Part shown: piece by piece, positions 45,129 through 54,855 of the stretch | Position numbering within the stretch: position 1 is the stretch's first letter | How the letters are laid out: every line of letters begins with the position of its first letter | Assembly: GCA_900318035.1 (NCBI GenBank) | Contig: ONJC01000001.1 | Span: 29,413-93,412, forward strand | Length of the DNA stretch: 64,000 nucleotides | Direction of reading: 5' to 3' | Origin: an uncultured Methanobrevibacter sp. | GTDB lineage: Archaea; Methanobacteriota; Methanobacteria; Methanobacteriales; Methanobacteriaceae | Translations under genes and position numbers: made by a program | Notes under the pieces: model-generated | What the model saw: the letters and a program-made list of their open reading frames with translations, nothing else | What the model was told of the DNA's origin: nothing | The model's database searches: none

Positions 45129-47477
45129 TTGCTAAAGAAAAAATTCATTCTGATGGCTATTCTTGTAAGCCTGCTTGCAATTTCAGCAGTCAGCGCAAAT
45201 GACTTTAACACAACAGATGAGGTCATTGGCGAGAAAATAGCTATTGACGATACAAATCAAATAGAATTGGCCTCTGATGAGGCAAATGAAGTTTTAGGCA
45301 TGGAACCTATTCCGGAACTGCAAAATCTCATTGACAATTCCAAAAATGGCGATGTCATTAAATTGACAAGGGATTATAATGTTGATTACGGATATGTTGC
45401 TGTTAACAAATCAGTTACTCTTGATGGAAACAATCATAAGATCAATGCCAATAATAATCATATATTTCTGAATGTTTTGAGCGATTCTGTCACATTGAAG
45501 AATATCCAGTTTGTAAACTGGGGAGATTATAATAATAATGAACCAGTTGCATATTTGGGAGTGTTCGCTTCTGGAGTAACAATATCTGACTGTAAATTCA
45601 TAAACTGTTCATCTGATGTAAAATCCATTATCTGTTCTGAAGGAAATGATTTGACAATTGATTCTTGCCAATTCAATGGATGTAATGTATTAAATAATGC
45701 TGTAGTATATTCTAAAGGTTCAAATTTTAAAATTACCAACACAGAGTTTAACAACAACAATAATTATTATGGCATCCGTGAACATCGTGAAAGTGATTAT
45801 GACTCAAACATTTATGATTCAATTTCCGATGCAGGAGCACTTTATATTGATGGTGATGATGCATTTGTAGGCAACTGTAAATTTATGTATAATACAGGAT
45901 ATGTCGCTGGGGCCATTATAGTTGCAGGCGACAGAGGTTATGTGAAGGATTGCAGTTTTTCCAATAACAAGGCAAGGCATATGGAGTTTTATGATTATGT
46001 GCAGCGTGACAATGCAGGCAAAGTTGTCAAAGAGGTCCGATATGTCTATACTGCCGGTGCAATAAAATGGGATGGGGATGATGGTATTTTTGAAAATCCT
46101 ATTTTGATGCTAAACAATCAGGGATATTCTCAGGTTAATGTTTTTGGTAAAAATTATAAGCTGGTTCAACCGGTAAAATTGGAAGCTCATGATGTTGCCA
46201 AATACAATGGGGGATCTGAGAAATACACAGTCACATTAACAAATAATGAGGTGGCACTTGCCAATGTAAATGTTAAAGTCAGCATAGATGGTAAATCTCA
46301 GACAGTAACTACTGATTCCAAAGGGCAGGCTTCTGTTAATTTGAATCTTGGCGTTGGAACTCATGATGTCGTTGCTGAATATGATAATGCTAAAGTCACA
46401 TCTAAAGTCACTGTAAAATCAACAATTACGGCTAATGACGCTTCTGGTACCTATTCAAACTCCAAAGTCACTGCCACATTTTTAAATACTGATGGTAAGG
46501 CATTGGCTTCCAAACAGGTTACTTTCAAAATAAACGGCAAGGATTATACTGCAAATACTAACGCCAATGGTGTTGCAACGGCAAGTATTCCTTTAGCTGC
46601 AGACACTTATACAGTCACTGCGGTCAATCCTGTTAATAATGAGCAAAAGCAGTTTAAATTGACTATCTCCAAGGCAGATTCCAAAATTGCTTTAGTTTCC
46701 AGCCAAAATAATGGTTTTGTCACTTTAACTGCCACATTAACACCTGCAGCTGCTACAGGTAATGTTGTTTTCAACATAAACGGTAAAGATATGAATGCTG
46801 CAGTCAAAAACGGCAAAGCCACATTCACACTTTTTGATCTTGAACCTGGAATTTATTCTGCAACAGCAACCTATAATGGCGACTCTAACTTAAAGTCATC
46901 CACATCAGGCCCTGTGATTTTCCCTGTTGAGGATGTTTACCTTATTTTAACTGCAAATGACCTTACCAAAACATACGGTACAGGTAACAAGTTGGTGGTT
47001 AATCTGGTTGACAATAAAGGAAATGCAATAGCTGACGCTGTCGTTAATGTTAACATTAACAGTAAGATAACTCCGATTACAACAGATTCCAATGGTGAGG
47101 CAACAATGCCAATCAACCTAAAACCTGGAACATACACAGCAGCAGCAACATATGCTGATGTGCAGGATACTGCAAAAGTTGTAGTTAAAAAGGCAACTCC
47201 AAAGATTACTGCTGCCAAAAAGACTTATAAGGTCAGTGTAAAAACCAAAAAATACACAATAACACTAAAAGCTAATGGCAAAGCATTGAAAAGCAAAAAA
47301 GTCTATTTAAAAATCAATAAAAAAACTTTCACTGCCAAGACTGGTGCTAATGGTAAGGCAACCTTTAAAATCACTAATCTGAAGAAAAAAGGAACATTCT
47401 CTGCAACAATATCCTTCAATGCCAATAGCTACTACAACAAGGCAACAAAAACAGTAAAAATAACAGCTAAAAAGTAA
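45129..47477 (+). CDS. Secreted adhesin-like protein with Ig-like repeats (copy B)
   Basis: 782 residues, the tandem paralogue of the previous gene. TTG start with GGGGG upstream; the signal peptide is almost identical (LKKKFILMAILVSLLAISAVSA), with only a few silent or near-silent base changes. The N-terminal half has beta-helix-type repeats (LTIDSCQFNGCNVLNN; VGNCKFMYNTGYVAG); the C-terminal half has Ig-like modules and the same Lys-rich final domain. A ~125-bp block (46922-47048) is nearly identical to 44505-44631 in copy A, suggesting recent duplication or gene conversion. Probably cell-wall associated. Confidence 0.9.
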   Translation: MLKKKFILMAILVSLLAISAVSANDFNTTDEVIGEKIAIDDTNQIELASDEANEVLGMEPIPELQNLIDNSKNGDVIKLTRDYNVDYGYVAVNKSVTLDGNNHKINANNNHIFLNVLSDSVTLKNIQFVNWGDYNNNEPVAYLGVFASGVTISDCKFINCSSDVKSIICSEGNDLTIDSCQFNGCNVLNNAVVYSKGSNFKITNTEFNNNNNYYGIREHRESDYDSNIYDSISDAGALYIDGDDAFVGNCKFMYNTGYVAGAIIVAGDRGYVKDCSFSNNKARHMEFYDYVQRDNAGKVVKEVRYVYTAGAIKWDGDDGIFENPILMLNNQGYSQVNVFGKNYKLVQPVKLEAHDVAKYNGGSEKYTVTLTNNEVALANVNVKVSIDGKSQTVTTDSKGQASVNLNLGVGTHDVVAEYDNAKVTSKVTVKSTITANDASGTYSNSKVTATFLNTDGKALASKQVTFKINGKDYTANTNANGVATASIPLAADTYTVTAVNPVNNEQKQFKLTISKADSKIALVSSQNNGFVTLTATLTPAAATGNVVFNINGKDMNAAVKNGKATFTLFDLEPGIYSATATYNGDSNLKSSTSGPVIFPVEDVYLILTANDLTKTYGTGNKLVVNLVDNKGNAIADAVVNVNINSKITPITTDSNGEATMPINLKPGTYTAAATYADVQDTAKVVVKKATPKITAAKKTYKVSVKTKKYTITLKANGKALKSKKVYLKINKKTFTAKTGANGKATFKITNLKKKGTFSATISFNANSYYNKATKTVKITAKK

Positions 47478-47577
47478 AGGTATCATTTGCCTTTACGATT
47501 TCTTTTTTTTAAATCGATTTCCCGTTGATTCTAATCCATAGTTTTACACATTTCTTCATTCATATGCAAAGACTTTC

Positions 47578-47679
47578 ACATTAACGTCAGCCATTCTGAT
47601 TTTAAAGTTTGATTTTTAATGGGGATATATATCATACCAATTCAACAGGGCTGATTATTCAAATGCAAAACGTTAATGT
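47578..47679. promoter_or_regulatory. Symmetrical element, copy 2: ACATTAACG - 37 nt - GATATATATC - 37 nt - CGTTAATGT
   Basis: ACATTAACG (47578-47586), GATATATATC (47624-47633) and CGTTAATGT (47671-47679) are placed exactly symmetrically, 37 nt on each side. It lies between adhesin copy B and the transglutaminase-domain gene, about 85 bp before the latter's start. The same three parts occur at 1831-1936; sequence between the parts is not conserved, so this is not a simple repeat. Confidence 0.55.
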
Positions 47680-47763
47680 TAACTGAATATTAGCATAAAA
47701 AATGTGACAAAAAGTTTATATTTACTCTTTAAAATAATATTAACATTAAGGAGGCAACAAGTT

Positions 47764-50082
47764 TTGGTAAAAAGAATATTATTTTCAATATTTGTTATTT
47801 TCATAGTCATGTTTTCAATCGGTGCGATTCAGGCAGGTGATGCCAATGCAACTGCTGTGGATGCTGCAGACTCGGTTGATGATGCACCAGTCAATCCTGA
47901 AGATAGCATTAAATTGAATGACATTAACGATGATTCATTGCTGGGCAATACCAAAAATCAGACTCAAATGATTCCGCAAAAGACAGACATCTATTATAAG
48001 GGGTCATATGAAGTTGTCTTAAGCGAGTTAAGTTCAAACACCACAATACCCAACAAAAACGTTAATGTTGTCATAGGCAATGTAAAGTATGTCAATGCGA
48101 CAGATGACAAAGGCATCGCAGTTATCAATTTGAATTTAAACCCCGGAACATACACAGCCACTGCAGCTTTCGAGGGCGATGATTCATATGGTCCATCCAA
48201 TGTGACTTCACAAATCACAGTTCTGCCTTCAGTCAAGGCCTCAAAAATTACTAAATATTACAAAGGCAGCCAAAAATACACTGCAACATTCTTTGACGCT
48301 CAAGGCAATGTTTTAAAAAGCAAAAAGGTTACAATAGCTGTAAACGGAAAAACATACACTAAAAAAACAGACAGCAAAGGAATTGCCAGTTGGTCATTGG
48401 GATTCAAGCCGGGCAATTATCAAATCACTGCAACAAATCCCGTCACAGGATATGCTCTGACAACAGGTTTAAAGGTTTTATCAACAGTTTCCGCATCCGA
48501 CCTTAGGAAAGTAAAGGGAGACGGCAGAAAATTCACCGCCAAGTTTTTAAAAAGCAATGGGAAGGCTTTAGCCTATCAGAAAGTTAAAATCAAAATCAAC
48601 TCCAAGACATATGAATATAAAACAAATGCAAAAGGCAAAGTGAAGCTATCTTTCAACAGCTTTAAAAAAGGCACATACAAGGTAATCTGTTATAACAGGG
48701 ATGGATTGTCAAAGACCAATACAGTTAAGGTATATAATATTGCAAGCACAAAATTAGCCGTTAATGTTCCTAATACTTATACCATACTTCCAAATGGCAA
48801 CAAGAATGTCAAAATCAAGTTTTCAACAAAACTGGGTGGAGATTCAAATGTTGGAAAGTCCATCAAAATCAAAATCAATGATCAGACATATTACAGAAAC
48901 ACTGATAAAAACGGTTTAATTGACTTTAACTTGCCTGTTAGTGAAGGCATTTTCACAATTGAATACAGCCATGCGGGCGATAAGTTTTTCAGGCCGTCCA
49001 CGGTGACAACTCATGTTGCTGTGCTTAAAACCAATGACACTAATATTAATGTCAAGGGTTTGAAGTCTTTCGGTTATGGTGCAGGCAGTTTATTCAAGGT
49101 TATTTTCAAGGCAGGCAATGTTCCTTTAGCTAAAAAGACAGTCACTTTTTCCCTTGCGAATAATACTTACCATGCAACAACAGACAATGGAGGAATTGCT
49201 TCAATTCCTATTAATTTAAATGTCGGCAATTATACCGTTAACTATACTGCCTCTGCAGACTCCATGGTGAAGGCAGCTTCAGGGTCATGCGGTATTGATG
49301 TTTTCAAGAGAAGTCCGTCCAAAATTACATGGGAATGCGGCAGCACATATGCTGATGATTTACAATCTTTTGCAGTTCTATTGACCAATTCCAACGGAAA
49401 ACCTGTTTCCAGCGCGAAATTGAAATGGACAATAGATGGCAAAACCTACACTGTCAAAACTGCGTCAAACGGATATGCAACCCTAAAAACTTCTGTGCCT
49501 TTGGGAAAATATAAAGTTTCAGTCAAATATGCCGGAAGCAATGATTACCTTCCGGTTTCAATATCCAAAAATATCAATGTCAAAACTTCCAAATTCGGAG
49601 CAGGACTCAACGTGAATGATGAAGGATATTATTCAAGCGATTATCTTCGCTCATCAAGTCACTGCCAGGTTAACAGTCCTAAAATCAAATCATTGGTAAA
49701 ATCATTGACCAGCGGTCTGACAGATAATATTGACAAGGCAAAGGCAATATTCAACTATGTAAGAGACAATATTGCATATGATTATTATTATGACACCAAA
49801 CATGGTGCGGCAGGCACATTGAATGCTAAAAGAGGCAATTGCGTTGACCAGGCGCACCTGCTGATTTCAATGTATCGAACAGCCGGTTTAAAGGCAAGGT
49901 ATGTTCACGGAACATGCTTCTTTGGCGTGCACTGGTACGGTCATGTATGGACTCAGGTTTTGATTGGAAATACCTGGATTGTCGGTGATCCGATAGACTA
50001 TGTAAACTCATTGGGCAAAATAAAAAACTGGAATCCGAATACCTACAAATTGCACAGCAGGTATGTAAGTCTTCCATTCTAA
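47764..50082 (+). CDS. Secreted Ig-repeat protein with C-terminal transglutaminase-like domain
   Basis: 772 residues. A TTG start (47764) with GGAGG 9 bases upstream gives a signal peptide VKRILFSIFVIFIVMFSIGAIQA. About seven Ig-like modules follow (e.g. VTIAVNGKTYTKKTDSKGIA). The last ~110 residues are a transglutaminase/cysteine-protease domain with a Cys in RGNCVDQAHL, His in WYGHVWTQV and Asp in DPIDYVN. Such domains in pseudomurein-bearing archaea and their viruses include peptidases that cut wall peptides; a wall-remodelling or cross-linking role is inferred. Longer in-frame upstream codons overlap the promoter and were rejected. Confidence 0.88.
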   Translation: MVKRILFSIFVIFIVMFSIGAIQAGDANATAVDAADSVDDAPVNPEDSIKLNDINDDSLLGNTKNQTQMIPQKTDIYYKGSYEVVLSELSSNTTIPNKNVNVVIGNVKYVNATDDKGIAVINLNLNPGTYTATAAFEGDDSYGPSNVTSQITVLPSVKASKITKYYKGSQKYTATFFDAQGNVLKSKKVTIAVNGKTYTKKTDSKGIASWSLGFKPGNYQITATNPVTGYALTTGLKVLSTVSASDLRKVKGDGRKFTAKFLKSNGKALAYQKVKIKINSKTYEYKTNAKGKVKLSFNSFKKGTYKVICYNRDGLSKTNTVKVYNIASTKLAVNVPNTYTILPNGNKNVKIKFSTKLGGDSNVGKSIKIKINDQTYYRNTDKNGLIDFNLPVSEGIFTIEYSHAGDKFFRPSTVTTHVAVLKTNDTNINVKGLKSFGYGAGSLFKVIFKAGNVPLAKKTVTFSLANNTYHATTDNGGIASIPINLNVGNYTVNYTASADSMVKAASGSCGIDVFKRSPSKITWECGSTYADDLQSFAVLLTNSNGKPVSSAKLKWTIDGKTYTVKTASNGYATLKTSVPLGKYKVSVKYAGSNDYLPVSISKNINVKTSKFGAGLNVNDEGYYSSDYLRSSSHCQVNSPKIKSLVKSLTSGLTDNIDKAKAIFNYVRDNIAYDYYYDTKHGAAGTLNAKRGNCVDQAHLLISMYRTAGLKARYVHGTCFFGVHWYGHVWTQVLIGNTWIVGDPIDYVNSLGKIKNWNPNTYKLHSRYVSLPF

Positions 50083-50222
50083 TTTTATTTTTTTTAAAAT
50101 ACATCTATTTTTTACATTAACATTGCCCGTAAACAAAACTTTAATAAATGATGGTTACTATATTTATTAATGTTATATTTATTAACAAATTATTTAATCA
50201 AAATTATAAAGGAGCTAATATT

Positions 50223-50960
50223 ATGGCTATAGATAACGGAGATTTTGTTAGAGTAAACTTTACTGGTAAAGTAAAAGAAACTGATGAAGTATTTGATACT
50301 ACTTATGATGAAATTGCACAGGAAGCAGGAATTTTTGATGAAAACAAAACCTACAAAGCAATTCCTATTGTCGTTGGTGGAAACCACTTATTGCCTGCAA
50401 TCGAAGAAGCAATTATTGGATTAAAAGAAGGCGACACCAAACATGTTGAAGTTGATTCAGCAAATGCGTTTGGACAAAGAGACCCTAAATTGGTTCAATT
50501 AGTGCCTATGAAAGAATTCAAAAAACAAGGCATGACTCCTTTCCCAGGTATGAGAATCCAATCCGAAGGTACTGCAGGTAAAGTCTTAACTGTAAACGGT
50601 GGAAGAGTAAAAGTTGACTTCAACCACGAATTAGCAGGTAAAGACTTAATCTACGATGTTGAAGTAACCGAAATCATCGATGATGAAGAAGAAAAAATCA
50701 AAAGTATGATTGAATTACACTACTCCAACCCTAATGTCGACATCGATAAAACCGAAATCGACATTGTTGATGGTGTTGCAAACATCAAATTGGATGAAAT
50801 GGCTAAATTCGATCAAAAATCCTACATGGACATTACCTTTGCAAGATTCAGAATAGCTAAAGACATCTGGGACAACATCGAAGACATTACCAAAGTCAAC
50901 TTTGTAGATGAATTCGAGAAAAAAGAAGAATCTGAAGAAGAAGACGCAGAAGAAGAATAG
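50223..50960 (+). CDS. FKBP-type peptidyl-prolyl isomerase (SlyD-like), long archaeal form
   Basis: A 245-residue chaperone/prolyl isomerase. The FKBP core begins [22 protein letters not shown], the insert-in-flap domain is around [17 protein letters not shown], and [17 protein letters not shown] closes it. A further ~80 residues form a C-terminal domain seen in the longer archaeal FKBPs, ending in an acidic tail. The start was set at ATG 50223 (AAGGAG 9 bases upstream). ACATTAACA (50114-50122) and TTAATGT (50167-50173) form an inverted pair in the promoter region. Confidence 0.93.
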   Translation: MAIDNGDFVRVNFTGKVKETDEVFDTTYDEIAQEAGIFDENKTYKAIPIVVGGNHLLPAIEEAIIGLKEGDTKHVEVDSANAFGQRDPKLVQLVPMKEFKKQGMTPFPGMRIQSEGTAGKVLTVNGGRVKVDFNHELAGKDLIYDVEVTEIIDDEEEKIKSMIELHYSNPNVDIDKTEIDIVDGVANIKLDEMAKFDQKSYMDITFARFRIAKDIWDNIEDITKVNFVDEFEKKEESEEEDAEEE

Positions 50961-51094
50961 TTAATTTTTTAACTTTTCTTTTTAACTTTTTTTAGAGTTA
51001 TTTCATTAACTCAATACTTTTTTTAAACAATTAAATCTTAAAAATTATATTGTATGTTCAACATATATTCTATCATGAAATTTTGGAGGGAATA

Positions 51095-52405
51095 ATGTTG
51101 GGCAAATTGAAGAATATAAGTCTCAGTAATTGGATATTAATTGGGATGGTATTAGGTTTACTCACAGGATTAATATTGAATTTCTTCGTACCTGACTCAT
51201 TTTTAAAAAATACTCTACTTGTGGACAATGTTTTTTACCTGGGCGGAAGCTTATTCATTAAACTGATGAAAATGCTGGTTGTGCCACTTGTTTTCTGTTC
51301 CATTGTTGTTGGGGCAGCATCAATTTCAGATATCAGAAAGATAGGTTCAATTGGTGGGCGAACAATAGGAATTTATCTTATAACGACCGCACTGGCTGTT
51401 ACTCTTGCTTTGGCTATCGGCATGTTGATCAAACCTGGTGTTGGCTTGAATATGGCCGCCGCCGCACAGTCATCAAATGTCACTATCAACCAGACTATGA
51501 CAGGCACAATTCTAAACATGGTTCCTGACAATCCGCTCAATGCCCTGGCAAATGGGGACATGATTCCAGTAATCATATTTGGTCTGCTCATCGGGATAAT
51601 ATTGGCCAAACTGAAGGAAGAGACTCAACTAGTCAGCGACCTTTTCTCTCAGGGAAACAGAATCATGATGGAAATGACTTCAATTGTAATGAAATTTGCT
51701 CCAATAGGTATTTTCTGTTTGATGGCAAGGACCTTTGCAGGCCTTGGCTTTGAAGGTTTGCTTCCGTTAGGCAAATATGTCCTCTGTGTATTGATAGGTC
51801 TGGCTATTCAGGCATTTGTCGTTTATCCGTTACTGCTTGTATTATTTACAAGGTTAAATCCTGTTAGATTCTTCAGAAAGTTCTTTTCTGTTATGTTTTT
51901 CGCATTTTCCTCATCAACATCAAATGCTACAATTCCTCTGAACTTGGAGAAACTGTCAGAATTGGGAGTTTCAAAGGATGTTTCTTCATTTACAATTCCT
52001 CTGGGAGCTACCATTAACATGGACGGTACCTCAATTATGCAGGGTGTTGCAGTAATGTTTGCAGCTCAGGCATATGGTATAGATTTGGGAACAACTGCTC
52101 TTTTAACAGTAATATTCACAGCGGTAATGGCTTCAATCGGTACTGCAGGTGTTCCGTCAGTAGGTCTTATCACATTGACAATGGTGTTCAATTCTGTAGG
52201 TCTGCCGGTTCAGGCGATCGGTATGATTTTCGGAATAGACCATATCCTTGACATGTTCAGAACAGCCGTAAATGTTACTGGAGATGCAATCTGTACTCTG
52301 ATTGTTTCATTTAAGAACAAGTCTCTGGATGTTGATGTATTCAATGGTAATAAAGAAAGAGATCCGTCGAATACTGTTTTGTTGGACGATTTGGATATAA
52401 TTTAA
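51095..52405 (+). CDS. Dicarboxylate/amino acid:cation symporter (DAACS family)
   Basis: A 436-residue sodium- or proton-coupled transporter for dicarboxylates or acidic/neutral amino acids. Hallmarks: FSSSTSNATIPLNLEKL (the serine-rich reentrant loop), GATINMDGTSIMQGVAVMF (the NMDGT motif) and GTAGVPSVGLITLTMVF. About eight membrane helices. Start ATG 51095 with GGAGGG 5 bases upstream; the longer frame has no ribosome binding site. Monocistronic; convergent with the fumarase gene. Substrate not determinable here. Confidence 0.93.
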   Translation: MLGKLKNISLSNWILIGMVLGLLTGLILNFFVPDSFLKNTLLVDNVFYLGGSLFIKLMKMLVVPLVFCSIVVGAASISDIRKIGSIGGRTIGIYLITTALAVTLALAIGMLIKPGVGLNMAAAAQSSNVTINQTMTGTILNMVPDNPLNALANGDMIPVIIFGLLIGIILAKLKEETQLVSDLFSQGNRIMMEMTSIVMKFAPIGIFCLMARTFAGLGFEGLLPLGKYVLCVLIGLAIQAFVVYPLLLVLFTRLNPVRFFRKFFSVMFFAFSSSTSNATIPLNLEKLSELGVSKDVSSFTIPLGATINMDGTSIMQGVAVMFAAQAYGIDLGTTALLTVIFTAVMASIGTAGVPSVGLITLTMVFNSVGLPVQAIGMIFGIDHILDMFRTAVNVTGDAICTLIVSFKNKSLDVDVFNGNKERDPSNTVLLDDLDII

Positions 52406-52417
52406 ACAGTTATATCC

Positions 52418-52930
52418 TTATTTTATTTTTTTTCCGTTATGGATTGCAACGATTCCTGGAATCTTTTCCACTTCCAGCTTAAACATCGCTTCCATGCCCT
52501 CATTTTCAAACAGAATGCATTCCTTTTTCACAACCTTGTTTGTAAGAAGTGCTGCAACTGGGGGTGTTATGACAAATATGGAGCCGTTTTCATTTAGTTT
52601 TTCAGCTGTCTCATCACTCAGCATTCCTTTTCCGATATGGACTTTGACGCCAGCTTCGCTTAATTTAGGTATTGTGGATTCGATTTCAACTTTGCTGCTT
52701 GTTGTCGGAGCTATTCCCGCATCGCTGAAAGCAGTATGCATTATTGCAGCTCCATTCAAATCAAATGGAACATTGTTTTCCTCAATAAGTCTGACCAGTT
52801 GCGGCAAAGCGGCATCCCGGCCGGTATAGATTGTTCCTGAAATTGAAATCTGGTCTCCAACATTGACACTGGCCAAATCTTCATCGGTTATGGGTGTTGT
52901 CAGGTGTTTCATAATATAAGTTGGTTTCAT
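52418..52930 (-). CDS. Class I fumarate hydratase, beta (C-terminal) subunit
   Basis: A 170-residue subunit of the two-part Fe-S fumarase. Typical blocks: LASVNVGDQISISGTIYTGRDAA, then GIAPTTSSKVEIESTIPKL, and IGKGMLSDE. It converts malate to fumarate in the incomplete reductive TCA route. The alpha subunit is not in the window, so the two are split in this genome. Start ATG 52930; ATG 52912 is an alternative. It is convergent with the symporter. Confidence 0.9.
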   Translation of the reverse strand: MKPTYIMKHLTTPITDEDLASVNVGDQISISGTIYTGRDAALPQLVRLIEENNVPFDLNGAAIMHTAFSDAGIAPTTSSKVEIESTIPKLSEAGVKVHIGKGMLSDETAEKLNENGSIFVITPPVAALLTNKVVKKECILFENEGMEAMFKLEVEKIPGIVAIHNGKKIK

Positions 52931-52945
52931 TTTTTATTAATAATT

Positions 52946-53257
52946 TTAGTGGTAGATGTTAGGATTTGTTGCCAATCCGTGAAGGCCGGTTGAAGTTCCG
53001 GAAATCCATGCTATCGATGTAAAAATGATATTTGCCAGAATGACCTTAACTATATGTGATTGATTAAAATATCCCCATCGCCTGGCATAAATCAGGTAAA
53101 TCTGGGTCATGACAATTGCTATTGCCAGTTCAATGCAGATTACATCATTCATCATCATGCCATATTGAATTCTAAAAAATAATGTTTTGATTGCGCTTGC
53201 GAAAAATGTCACAATCAGCAGTCCGATATATCTTATTGCGAGTGTTGCTTCATCCAT
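52946..53257 (-). CDS. Small membrane protein with three helices
   Basis: Not recognised by name. It has 103 residues with three hydrophobic segments (IGLLIVTFFASAIKTLFF, CIELAIAIVMTQIYLIYA, VILANIIFTSIAWISG). It is followed 15 bp later by the fumarase beta gene on the same strand, suggesting co-transcription, but no functional link is evident. Start ATG 53257, no clear ribosome binding site. Confidence 0.65.
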   Translation of the reverse strand: MDEATLAIRYIGLLIVTFFASAIKTLFFRIQYGMMMNDVICIELAIAIVMTQIYLIYARRWGYFNQSHIVKVILANIIFTSIAWISGTSTGLHGLATNPNIYH

Positions 53258-53446
53258 AATATTGTGTAATGTTTGTCAGATATTTAAATCGAATAAAGTT
53301 TTTTGTTTAACTTTAATATTTTTTTTTTATTTTCATTAAACTTCTTTTAATTTTCACGATTTTTCATAAGATATTTAAAGGTACATTAACATAAATATAT
53401 AACATTCTATATTTATTTATCATAGAATTTTTAGGAGATTTTAAAA

Positions 53447-53713
53447 TTGATAATTATTGATGAAAATTTGTGTAAAGGATGTCATCTTTGCCTATTCATG
53501 TGTTATAAAAATGTATATGCAATATCTCCTGAGCTCAACGATAAAGGAGTGCAATTGCCTTTCGTTAAGTTTGAAGAGAGATGTACCAAATGCGGTACCT
53601 GTGAAGTGGCATGTCCGGACCAGGCAATAACTGTTGATTTGCCGGAAAATTGGTGGATGAAAGAGGGCAATGATGTTAACTTCAATCCTAATTTCACAAA
53701 GGGGAAAAAGTAG
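53447..53713 (+). CDS. korD: 2-oxoglutarate:ferredoxin oxidoreductase, delta (ferredoxin) subunit
   Basis: An 88-residue 2[4Fe-4S] ferredoxin subunit: CKGCHLCLFMC near the N-terminus and CTKCGTCEVAC (about residues 46-56). The protein passes electrons to or from the Kor complex. No ATG fits; start TTG 53447 with GGAG 9 bases upstream. First gene of korDABC-sucC. The promoter region contains ACATTAACA (53383-53391) followed by TATAAC-rich DNA. Confidence 0.93.
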   Translation: MIIIDENLCKGCHLCLFMCYKNVYAISPELNDKGVQLPFVKFEERCTKCGTCEVACPDQAITVDLPENWWMKEGNDVNFNPNFTKGKK

Positions 53714-53721
53714 GTGTTAGA

Positions 53722-54855
53722 ATGTCTGAAGAATTATTTATTCAAGGAAATGAAGCATGTGCTAAAGGAGCGATAGCTGCAGGCTGCAGATTTTTTGCAG
53801 GTTATCCGATTACTCCATCAACTGAAATTGCAGAAACTTTAGCTCGTGAATTACCAAAAGTCGGAGGTTCTTTTGTTCAAATGGAAGATGAAATTGCTTC
53901 CATGGGAGCGATTATTGGCGCTTCATGGGGAGGAACAAAATCAATGACCGCAACTTCCGGGCCTGGTTTATCATTGATGCAGGAAAATATAGGGTATGCA
54001 TTTATTACTGAAACACCTCTTGTTATTGCTGATGTTCAAAGGGGTTCTCCTTCAACCGCTCAACCGACAATGGGTGCTCAAGGAGACATGATGCAGGCTC
54101 GTTGGGGTTCACATGGGGATTATGAACCGATTGCATTGGCTCCTGCAAGCGTTGAGGAATTTTTCTATTTCACAATCAAAGCTTTTAATTTGGCTGAACA
54201 ATACAGGGTGCCTGTATTTTTAATGGCTGATGAAACTATGGGACATATGAGGGAAAAGATGGTTATCGATGAAGATAAAATCGATATTGTTCCTAGAAAA
54301 AGGCCTGAATTGACTGATGATTATTTGCCTTTCAAGCATGTTGAAGACGGAACCACTCCAATGCCTGCATTCGGAGACGGGTTCAAGGTACATATTACAG
54401 GATTGACTCACGATGAAAGAGGTTATCCGGACACCAACAATCCTGAAACACACTCTAAGCTTGTTACAAGGTTATGTAATAAAATTTTAAACAACAGAAA
54501 TGAAATTTCTTCAGTATTCACCCAATTCTGTGATGATGCTGATACTGTTGTAATTTCATATGGATCTCCTATTAGGGCTGTAATTGAAGCAGTGCTTAAA
54601 GTAAGAAAAGAAGGTAGAAAAGTAGGTTATATCAAGGTTGATACTCCTTGGCCGTTCCCTAATGAACAGGTGCTTGAACTGACCGAAGGCGCTAAGAATG
54701 TTATTGTCGTCGAAATGAACTTGGGTCAGATGTATTATGAAGTTGACAGACTGTTAAAACAGCAGAATAATGTTCATTTATTGGGTAAAATCGGAGGTAT
54801 GCTACCTACTCCTGATGAGATAATTTCTAAAATCAAAGAAGTGGAGGATAAATAA
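53722..54855 (+). CDS. korA: 2-oxoglutarate:ferredoxin oxidoreductase, alpha subunit
   Basis: The 377-residue alpha subunit of the CoA-acylating 2-oxoacid oxidoreductase that carboxylates succinyl-CoA to 2-oxoglutarate. Domain I begins FIQGNEACAKGAIAAGCRFFAGYPITPSTEI (the YPITPSTE motif is characteristic), with the GPGLSLMQENIGYA and RGSPSTAQPT blocks following. Start ATG 53722 with GGTG upstream, 8 bp after korD; its stop overlaps the korB start by one base. The KorA call over the paralogous VorB is based on the korDABC-sucC order. Confidence 0.93.
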   Translation: MSEELFIQGNEACAKGAIAAGCRFFAGYPITPSTEIAETLARELPKVGGSFVQMEDEIASMGAIIGASWGGTKSMTATSGPGLSLMQENIGYAFITETPLVIADVQRGSPSTAQPTMGAQGDMMQARWGSHGDYEPIALAPASVEEFFYFTIKAFNLAEQYRVPVFLMADETMGHMREKMVIDEDKIDIVPRKRPELTDDYLPFKHVEDGTTPMPAFGDGFKVHITGLTHDERGYPDTNNPETHSKLVTRLCNKILNNRNEISSVFTQFCDDADTVVISYGSPIRAVIEAVLKVRKEGRKVGYIKVDTPWPFPNEQVLELTEGAKNVIVVEMNLGQMYYEVDRLLKQQNNVHLLGKIGGMLPTPDEIISKIKEVEDK

